From Triatoma infestans (taxonomy: Eukaryota > Arthropoda > Insecta > Hemiptera > Reduviidae), in assembly GCA_011037195.1 (NCBI GenBank), contig JAAEAF010000406.1:186001-250000 (forward strand): a stretch of 64,000 nucleotides of DNA. The letters run 5' to 3'. The stretch's first letter is position 1. Each line of letters begins with the position of its first letter. The notes beneath the pieces were generated by a model. The model was given only the letters and a program-made list of their open reading frames with translations. It had not been told where the DNA came from and searched no databases. The position numbers and the translations under genes are program-made. This document shows positions 56,797-64,000 of this stretch, in pieces.

Positions 56797-57430
56797 CGGG
56801 TTGTAATGAATGTGTGCGATTGGAAAATGTTTGGTGATGGAGATCTCATGGTGTGTGGTGTTTATTAGTGTAATTGCACCAGCGTTATTATGTACGTTTG
56901 TCAGTGTGTGTGGCAAGTAAAGTCCTGTAGGAAGACTGTCATGTTGTGTCACCATTATGGAACCGTCTGGAATTTTCGTGTGAAGAGTGTATGTATGACT
57001 ATGTGTGTGCGTGCTGGAATTATGATTTTATGTCGAGTTGCTAATGTTCCGGGTAAAGTTGTGTTTTGAATGGTATTAATTTGTGATGTGTTGTCTGTTA
57101 AGAATGGAATTACTGTTTTATGTATAGTTATGTTCAAGTTTTTAAAATTAATGATTGCTTGAAATTTTGTGAGCAGGTCTCTCCCAATGATCATTTCAAA
57201 TTCATTTTTCAGTTGGGACACTATGAATTTACCCTGAAATTTTGTGTTTTCGTCTATTGATAAATGAACGGTTGACAGGCCATAGTTGGGGATAATCTGA
57301 TTCGTAATCGTTTCAGGATTGTATCAGATTTTTCGGGTCTCGATTTGACTTGACTGGCATCTATGAGGGAATGCGAAGCGCCTGTGTTGATTAACTCTTT
57401 AACTTTTTTGTTTTTAATTTGAAGAGTAAT
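56797..57430 (-). pseudogene. Gypsy-like aspartic protease region
   Basis: The active-site block reads ELINTGASHSLID where LIDTGAS is usual, so the catalytic Asp is Asn (codon 57384-57386). A frame change follows near 57300. Then NEFEMIIGRDLLTKFQAIINF gives the second conserved protease block (IIGRDLL). The segment ITIHKTVIPF ... LPGTLATRHKIIIPARTHIV and FPIAHIHYNPE continues to the insertion point, as in other gypsy-type pol proteins before RT. The enzyme would be inactive. Confidence 0.82.
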
Positions 57431-57436
57431 TAATAA

Positions 57437-58729
57437 ATTATTTGAATCGTGGAGTGCCGGGATCAGTACAGTGGTAGCCGTTTGAGAAAACGGCTGAGCG
57501 CCTAGTCGTTTTTTGAATTAAACCAGCATGCCTTTGCTGTGTGCCCACGCTTTTCACATATCTGGCGTCTTGGTGGAATCCAGCGGTTTGAAGTATTGCC
57601 ACTATTATCGTTATTCTTATTGCTAGCATCATTATTATTATTATTATTATTATTAAAACTTTGTTTTTTGAAATACGGCCTACTTTGCTTGAAGGGACGA
57701 TAGTTCGACTGGTATTGAGGCTTTTTGCCAAAATTAATGAGCGTTTTATTTCGATTTTTGTTCTTACACTCGCGATTCCAGTGGTTGCCTTGACAGAATT
57801 TACACGGCGACGGTGGTTCTGAAACTACGTTTCTTTTTCGCCGCGATGTTATTACTTGGAATTTTTGCTTGCATTCATTGTGCCAGTGCGTACCAGCAGA
57901 ATGTTTGCAAGGTGATGGCGGTTTTTGTGTGGATTCTACAGGCGTATCCGACTTTTTTATTGCAAATATTGAACCTTGCGGTTCTACGTTTTGAATATCT
58001 CTAAGGGCTGTGGCATAAGCTTGTGCCTCATCCAGGGTTTTAGGAAGTTTATCTGAACCTGAGCCTTAATTGAATTAGGTAAAGATTTGATGAAGGCGTC
58101 TGTTGTTAATTTATCTACAAGGTTTTGTAAGGTTAGCAGTGCATTTTCTTGTGCTTTAAAAAGCAACGAAGTAGATATATGTTTAATGCGATCAGGGAAC
58201 GCTTCAAGAGTTTCTTTCGGATTCTGATGTAGGCTGGTTATTTGTTGTAAAAGAACAATGGGCGTTTTTTCTTTTTTAAATCTGTTAATCAGATTTTCTA
58301 TTGCCTTCTGATAGGTTAAAGAGACATTATTATTCGCGCATTGATTTTTAAAAGTATCAAAATATATCTTTGCGGGACCAGCAATTTTAAAATCAAAATT
58401 TCTAATTTATCCGCATCAGACCATCCCGATAGGACACTATAATTATTGAGTTGGTCGATGAAGCTGGAAATATCGCTATTGTGCGAACCGTCGAATATAG
58501 GTAAATTATTTATTATTTGGAGATTCCTAATATTCACAGGATTTGCCGTATTGCACTTATTTAAAAGGTACGCGATCGCCTCATCGACTGTCTTTTGCTG
58601 ACCATCAATCGTATAAGTTGCCATTTTCTTAATTTTTGATAAGCGTTCTTTCAACACTAATAAATTACCGCCTATTAGGAGATTATGTTGTTTTAATATG
58701 TTGATGATATCGGCCCTTTTCATAAACAA
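57437..58729 (-). pseudogene. Gypsy-like gag with SAP-like start and zinc knuckles
   Basis: The first ~35 residues (RADIINILKQHNLLIGG, LLVLKERLSKI) look like a SAP-type DNA-binding helix-loop-helix. The capsid region follows: IINNLPIFDGSHNSDISSFI, SVLSGWSDADKLEIL, a frame change near 58400, then a helical stretch ending LPNSIKAQVQ. The nucleocapsid has CKFCQGNHWNREC (C-x2-C-x3-H-x4-C) and two weaker knuckles, CKHSAGTHWHNEC and RQICEKRGHTAKAC, each lacking one expected Cys. An (Asn)n run at about 57620-57650 comes from an ATT microsatellite. Several frame changes occur. Confidence 0.8.
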
Positions 58730-58861
58730 AAAAGTCGATAAAGTGTAGAAGAATTAAATGTAAAAATAAATATAGAAGTAAATGTATTAAATATTAAAAA
58801 TTAAATGCCAAAATGTAATAAAATTGAAAAAAATAACTTACTTTTTCCTTTGAAAGCTGAA

Positions 58862-58884
58862 GCGGGATTCGAAAAGCGCTGCCA
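58862..58884 (-). promoter_or_regulatory. Probable primer-binding site
   Basis: Just inside the LTR, the minus strand starts TGGCAGCGCTTTTCGAATCC. It begins with the TGG that pairs with a tRNA CCA end and contains TTCGAATCC, which is T-arm-like. The tRNA species cannot be named from this alone. Confidence 0.55.
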
Positions 58885-58888
58885 TCAA

Positions 58889-59199
58889 TATAATGGAGTT
58901 GTTGAGGAGAGAAATTGGGTTTGATTGAATAAACGAGATATGAAGACACTGTTATAATGTAGCTATAAGTTTACACAAACTGCACTGGACTTTATAATGA
59001 AACTGATAGAATAACAGGTGGGAGTAGAGATATGACACGATGCAATGTATGGTTGAATCTGATAGATATCCTCTAGATAGATTCTCATTGGCTTATATAC
59101 ACAGGTTCTCCCACTGCCTAAATCAGAGCCTGCCTAAGTCAGAGAGTAGTCTCTGTTAACCAGAGAGAGCCTCTCTTCTCTCTGCTGGATGCCATTACA
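58889..59199 (-). repeat. 5' LTR of the gypsy-like element (~311 bp)
   Basis: Minus strand begins TGTAATGGCATCC and ends CTCCATTATA, an inverted pair TGTAATGG/CCATTA(C/T)A in which the final CA has become TA. A TATA box (GTATATAAGC, 59091-59100) lies in the first third. Borders are inferred because the second LTR is missing. Confidence 0.6.
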
Positions 59200-60220
59200 C
59201 CAATAAAGGGCTTATTAGATGATAGAATATTACATTAATATTATATAGATGATAGAATCGTATAATTAACTGATTAAGTTTAGTTGCTCTCCAGCTTTAA
59301 CATTTTCATGATAGCTGAATATTTATTCGCAGAAGGGGAGGGCAAACCCTACGCTATCCAAAGCCTCCCAAGGGCCCATATAGCTACCGGCTGAATATTT
59401 AATAAAAGTTAGAAGTTTGAAGAAAGATTGTCAATTATAATTTTGGAAAAATGTAATCAGAGAAAGTTGTGTTTCGCAACAATGTTTGAACAACTGGAAT
59501 AGTTTGGAACAGAAGACGTTAAGGAGGAAGTAAATGATCGTGTTACAGATTTTGGAACTTGTGTTTGTCAATCGGAATACATGACGAGATTTTCCACATT
59601 ACGAATAACATTTTCTTGGGAAAAAGTATGCAATAAAATATCTCACATCAGTTTCTCTTACTGCAGTTAATGCAATCATAAAATTGGGCACATTTTTTCT
59701 AATTTGTAGATTGTCTCCAAAGTTTCAGTAGCCTTAAACAGTGTCCGCTCTAGGGGCGGCCAACCCGGACATTTGCACGGGGCGCCAAACTTTAGGGGAG
59801 TCATTTTGGCTGTAAGTGTGAGAAAAATATTGATGTGTTAAACACTCAATTAATAGAAAATTTCACATATCGATTTCTTCGATCGCTAAAAATTTACAAT
59901 GCGTAGCGTGTTTATATTGTTTTTGCCTAAAAGGTAAATATTTACACTATTATTGAAAAATTAACGCAGAATTTGTAAAGGAAGATGCTTTAACTTGTTT
60001 GAACATGCGTATACTTCTCTGAACAGAATAGCATTAGCACACAAGCAGAGCACTACTTCAGCTTGTATTTGAACCTGCTTAAAAAATATATATATATGTT
60101 AAGTCTCTTAAAGTTAGCCGCCTAAAAAAGATCTCCTGCTAAAACTTCAAATATCACAGCTGTCCCATAAAGTTTAGACAAAAATGATTTGAATGAATGA
60201 TTTCAAGAGAATAGCGCAAA
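59200..60220. other. R head fragment and unassigned DNA
   Basis: Short R pieces near 59220-59265 (ATTATATAGATGATAGAATC) and 59640-59680 (TCTCTTACTGCAGTTAATGC). A GC-rich patch at 59740-59800 starts CAGTGTCCGCTCTAGGGGCG, which could be a transposon end, but no partner end was found. Confidence 0.4.
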
Positions 60221-60225
60221 ATATT

Positions 60226-60940
60226 AGTGAGAAACACTCATACGACATTCTCCTAATCTTGCTAATACAATGATAAATAAAATGACGAATTTTATTTATA
60301 TGTCGTAAATAAATATAGAGGTGGTGGGGGAGGCAGATAATAGAAATGATTACATTGTATTCTAGAAGAGAGCGCCAACAACATTAACAACGTTAGACAA
60401 AATTTGAAATTTAACACCACAAATTCCACAGAATAATTTTTCCGAAAATAATTTTTTTTTTGAAAAATGTTTTCAAATAAAAGTGATAGAGGTTTATATC
60501 TATGCAGTTAGTATCCCAAGTTTAGAGGAAATCGTTTTCGAGAAAAATTCCAAAAAAAGAAATTCAAAAACCTGTTCTTGCATTTCCGGTTTTCTGCAAA
60601 TTTGGGATTCTACTAATGTTTCTAATGCACATTAATCTTATATAGGTGTTAGAACATACATTCTACTGAATGATACTTTAAAGGAAAACAGATGGTCCCC
60701 TGACCCCCCCAAATCAATTTCCCCGGGATAATGTTTCAATTTGCAATTTTTCTGCAAATTGCAAAAAAAGCTTTCAGTTGAGTCGCTCTTGCATTTGATG
60801 GATTTCGACCAAATCCATTCATAGATGCGATGTTGATCCAAAAGACGGAATATCAAATTTGAGCTCCCGCTGAAAACAACGAAATTTCCAAAAATTTGGC
60901 ACCATTCAATACTTCCTCTTACAATAAGGTAGGGAAAATG
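60226..60940 (+). repeat. Family R copy
   Basis: Head AGTGAGAAACACTCATACG, interior AAGTGATAGAGGTTTATATC, TGCATTTCCGGTTTTC, TAATCTTATATAGGTG and GATGGATTTCGACC, and tail CAATACTTCCTCTTACAATA plus AGGTAGGGAAAA. Complete but diverged. Confidence 0.7.
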
Positions 60941-60944
60941 AATC

Positions 60945-61655
60945 AACAATAAAATACACTTAACGTAAATCTTATTTTGTGTAATATTTCGCATCGCTCA
61001 AAACATCAAATGTTTTTTTACGACAGCTTCCGGAACAATGGTAAGCTAAGAAAACAAAGAAAAACCCAACATATATAATTTTTATAATAACAAAAATAAT
61101 TCAATCAAAGAAGTTTTCAAACCGTACCCAATCATCAAAAAGTTTTTTAAATTTTAAATCAATGATAAGAGAAATATAGAAACAAACACTGAGACTATTG
61201 AGTGGGCCAACAGTGGGGATGACGTTTGTTTACTGCCCCCCCCCCCCCAATTCCCCCTGTCATTTCGCCACTAGCAGCTATAGCTGTCATATTGTGACAA
61301 GTTTCTGAAGCCCCCCAAATATGGAGATCCCCTCCATGACATTTATCTGTCATTTAACACTTTGCTGTTTTATATATATTGTTTGTGTTTGTATGTGTAT
61401 CAGCTGTGCTTTTAACATAATACATTTTTTATTATATATTATTGTAATTAATGTTTGGTTTTATATCAATGTTTTACATTTACGATTTACTTGCTGTAAT
61501 TATTACATTTTTAAATGATAAATGTTCTTTACTTGGCATTTTTATTATATATTTCTTCTTTTCACTATATATTAATATAGTGAGAACCTCCTCACGAACC
61601 ATATCTAGTAAATTCCAGATGAGCCACAGAACTCGTCATGGTTGAAATCTGACCC
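60945..61655. other. No recognised gene
   Basis: AT-rich with a C run at 61230-61247. Frames at 61321-61645 are hydrophobic and simple in composition; no motif. Confidence 0.4.
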
Positions 61656-61659
61656 CCTG

Positions 61660-62560
61660 CTTTTCGTTCTAATGTTCTACGGCGTTCTTAGTAACCCTAA
61701 GAGAAGCTTAAAAAAGCTTTTGAGGCTACAGAAACTCGAGTCCTATTTGTATACTACCTTGTGGTTTTCGGTGATGACCTAATAGCGTACTGTCAAACAA
61801 CGATCGTGATTTCTCTAAACTCTGAATATATTGCAAGAAGAATTGGGAGAAATACATTTGACAATAACTATAGAGAAGAACAAGATATTTAAGATCTGGA
61901 AAAAGCTAGGATAATCAGTATAGTTAGCAAAAGAGTAGAGCAGGTCTCGAGCTTTAAATATCTCGGATCTCATCTTGCGAAAATGGCTTCATAGCTGAAC
62001 AGGTTAGAGAAGGTATTGGTAATGTTGCAAGAATGTATAATTCTGTCAAAAAAGGTTTCCTACATCTAAAGGAACTGCCAAAGAAAAAGAAAGATTTCTG
62101 TCTAAAAGTCGACATTTTTGCATACTCATCGGAGTCCCGGATCCTTATGAAGAAGCTTAAGAGCCAGATACAGGTAACTGAGATGAGGTATCTGAGAAAG
62201 GTGGACTGAAAGCCAGGCGTGACAGAATTGAGAACACAACAATAAGGGCCAATCTGAACTTGTAGTCAACCGAGGAGATGAGAGTGGAAAACAGGCTAAG
62301 GTAGTAAGGGCACCTTTACGCATGGCCAGGACAGCATATGAAACCAGGCCGATGGATGAAGAGGAAGAAGTATGTTGAGGAAGAAATAGGAGGACGGAAT
62401 CCGCGATGCCTTCTCCATAAGGAATATACCATAGAAAACCAACGAGAGGTAGTGCGAAATAGGAGGAATGGTCCGATCTGTGCAGGTGGAAAGCTTACAC
62501 CGCCTAAGCGGTAGAAAGGAAAAGATAAAGAAGAAGCAGAAGAAGGAGGTTTAGTTAGCA
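61660..62560 (+). pseudogene. Non-LTR RT relic (palm end to C-terminus)
   Basis: A decayed catalytic block reads FGDDLIAY (about 61759-61782, in place of YADD). It is followed across stops by SSFKYLGSHLAKNGFIAEQVREGIGNVARMYN (61950-62040), KKLKSQIQVTEMRYLRKV (62152-62205), and a C-terminal part recalling 'GRWMKRKKYVEEE-GGR.PR' near 62350-62410. The order fits an RTE/BovB-like or similar LINE. There are many stops and frame changes; it is a distinct family from the other RTs here. Confidence 0.7.
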
Positions 62561-62589
62561 TTAAACTTGACAATTTACAGACTTTCCAG

Positions 62590-63365
62590 GGCCTCCATAA
62601 CCTGCAAACTCTGAAATCAATTACTCCGGCAAAATGTTTCAAATAAAATTTATAGATCCGGTATTTTATCCGTCGTAGCATGCATATTGATTTTGTTCCT
62701 GACCGGTTTTGGTTTTTCATCCATCGTCAGAGCGAATTCATCAATTTCGTGTAGAGAGTTCACTTCAACGTAATGTTTCTGTTGCACTCACACTTGTTGA
62801 TTGTATGTATGATAATATATAAGTATGAGGGTAACGGAAACATTACGTTGAAGTGAACTCTCTACACTAAATTGGTGAATTTGCTCTGACGATGGATGAA
62901 AATCCAAAACCGGTCAGGAACAAAATCAATATGCATGCTACGACGGATAAAATACCAGATGTTATCCAGCATTGCGGACCCACCCATATTTTCAATAAAA
63001 TTTATGTGCTTATAAAAAAAATCCCAAGTTAAAAGAAAATCTTTGGAGCCGCTTCCGTGAAAATTTAGAAAAATTCATACACCTTTTGCTGGGAAAGTGG
63101 TACCCTCTCACAGTGAACAGATTTTCTTTAACAGTGCAATTCTTGCAATGCATTTGATATACCTTAATATTATAAAGGTGACAGAACTGTCCGCTGCTTG
63201 GAAGGGACACTTTGGAGAAAAACTTGACGTTAACAGGTCCCTCAGTATCTTCCGAACAATCACTTTAAAAATGTGTCAAAAAAACAATGATACGTCTTCA
63301 TGTGCCTGTATGTGATTGGTATGCAAATGATGTTTCTCTTACTAGAAGTAAGGGAAAGTAAAAAT
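62590..63365 (+). repeat. Family R copy split by a foldback insert
   Basis: Before the insert: CTCTGAAATCAATTACTCC and GGCAAAATGTTTCAAATAAAA. After it: AAAAATCCCAAGTTAAAAG, TCTTTGGAGCCGCTTCC, ATAAAGGTGACAGAACTG and the tail TTTCTCTTACTAGAAGTAAG, GGAAAGTAAAAAT. The join shows the R copy was present first. Confidence 0.7.
62654..62993 (+). mobile_element. 340-bp foldback insert with hammerhead-like motifs
   Basis: Flanked by a 12-bp duplication AATAAAATTTAT (62642-62653 and 62994-63005). Arms at about 62660-62790 and 62835-62965 are inverted copies, with a spacer of about 45 bp. The right arm motif: CTGACGA (62887-62893), T, GGAT-GAAA-ATCC, then AAAACCGGTC, where the first A replaces the conserved G of GAAA. 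The left arm carries the inverse. The element ends CCAGCATTGCGGACCCACCC, as its relatives do. Confidence 0.82.
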
Positions 63366-63369
63366 AAGA

Positions 63370-64000
63370 CATCATTTCGGCTTCAAACATTATAAAATCG
63401 TGAAATATCGTGAAAAATTGAAAACTTAGTTTTTCGAAAGACAATTTGTCACAAACGCAATACCCCCTCTTTTTCTCTCAAAGTTTTGAGATGATAACGA
63501 TAATCATCCTAGAGCCGTAACTCTACCAAATTAAAGTTAACAATAAAAAAGATAAACGCCGGAATAGAGTTCATGGGTGAAGGGAGAAACTTCTGGATTG
63601 TAGACTTTTTCTTTCGCAAAATTAATTACAAGATGAGAGGAAAAACAGCAGATGGAGGATAACTCTAAGAGGAGTGAAAGCCGTACGGGCAAAGGATAAT
63701 AAACCAGTGAGCTTGGAAAATTAATTAAAAAAATATTAATGCAATACAAGAAGCAATGTGCAAACTAAGCGGAACACTGATAAGGAAAAATTATTGGAAG
63801 TAAGAGAAAACTGAGCAAGGGGAGGGGAAAAAAATCCTTGTTTTTTACAGGTATTTTTTAGTAAAAAATACGACGTAAGCAGATCTTTCCTCCTTTGGCC
63901 TTAACGCTGCATACTTGGCACAGTATAATTATAATTAGACAAACAAAAATCTGGCGCCTTTCTCTTACGTCCGTTCATACAATTAGATGTAAAATGACCA
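63370..64000. other. No recognised gene; R head at the edge
   Basis: A-rich DNA with purine-rich parts (63560-63830). The last 50 bases start another R head (CTGGCGCCTTTCTCTTACGT), which leaves the window. Confidence 0.4.

Larger units (their letters stand above)
53900..59199 (-). mobile_element. Ty3/gypsy-like LTR retrotransposon, decayed and 3'-truncated
   Basis: Minus-strand order: 5' LTR (59199-58889), primer-binding site (58884-58862), gag (58729-57437), protease (57430-56797), an inserted 1.8-kb element (56791-54989), then RT (54984-54120) and the beginning of RNase H (to about 53900). Integrase and a 3' LTR are absent, so the left part was deleted or lost. Protease-RT-RNase H order and RT wording place it in the Ty3/gypsy group. 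No envelope gene is visible. Many frame changes show that it is inactive. Confidence 0.88.

Noticed and set aside
57813..58004. Plus 63-codon hydrophobic frame
   Set aside because: Antisense to the zinc-knuckle part of gag.
59740..59800. hAT-like terminus CAGTGTCCGCTC
   Set aside because: No matching inverted end or 8-bp duplication could be located nearby.
61230..61249. C-run as a G-quadruplex site
   Set aside because: A single homopolymer run with little spacing; most simply a mononucleotide tract.

Overview
This is a 64-kb, AT-rich, transposon-dense stretch of an arthropod genome, almost certainly an insect. I could not identify a single intact cellular gene. Nearly everything recognisable is a broken mobile element or something nested inside one. 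Support for an arthropod comes from the mix of Jockey-, R1- and I-like non-LTR reverse transcriptases, a mariner remnant, a tRNA-derived SINE, a piece of mitochondrial nad1 in the nucleus, and a short TTAGG-like stretch. I cannot name the species. A sap-sucking hemipteran is only a guess.

Layout. 0-9 kb: a C-terminal non-LTR reverse transcriptase (RT) piece at the left edge (minus), a copy of a dispersed ~0.9-kb repeat (here 'family R') carrying a SINE body, a 5'-truncated LINE with a nearly whole RT (4.04-6.2 kb), a second RT scrap (6.3-7.0 kb), and a mariner remnant inside another R copy. 8.5-9.2 kb: inverted-repeat inserts with hammerhead-like motifs. 11.2-12.3 kb: a hAT-like non-autonomous element. 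13.2-18 kb: a 37-bp minisatellite abutting a nearly full LINE (end of ORF1, endonuclease, RT, C-terminal Cys/His motif), itself interrupted by a second LINE tail with a 13-bp target-site duplication (TSD). 18-32 kb: many R copies, an R1-like RT/tail relic (22 kb), a hammerhead-like foldback insert (23.5 kb), a palindromic element enclosing a 33-bp minisatellite (24.8-25.8 kb), a piggyBac-like relic (26 kb) and a complete SINE (29.5 kb). 32.8-33.6 kb: a Jockey-like tail split by another LINE tail. 39-42 kb: a near-complete R copy, then one invaded by a LINE tail. 43.5-45.4 kb and 55.0-56.8 kb: two copies of a 1.8-kb LTR-like element in opposite orientations, each with its own 4-bp TSD. 48 kb: the nad1 insert. 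53.9-59.2 kb: a decayed Ty3/gypsy element (LTR, primer site, gag, protease, RT, RNase H start) interrupted by the second 1.8-kb element. 61.6-63.4 kb: another RT relic and another foldback insert inside an R copy.

The most interesting signal is a set of short motifs with a hammerhead-ribozyme layout: a CTGANGA box, a hairpin, GAAA, a tiny palindromic stem III and a final T plus H base. They occur at about twelve loci and often sit in both arms of ~310-340-bp inverted-repeat inserts. Three of these inserts are bounded by clear 12-15-bp TSDs. That fits non-autonomous relatives of Penelope-like elements, although no Penelope-type protein is present here. Stem II changes between copies in a compensatory way, which points to RNA structure.

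All coding sequences listed are relics with frameshifts or stops. Nothing indicates that they act together as a pathway. Their order records successive insertions.
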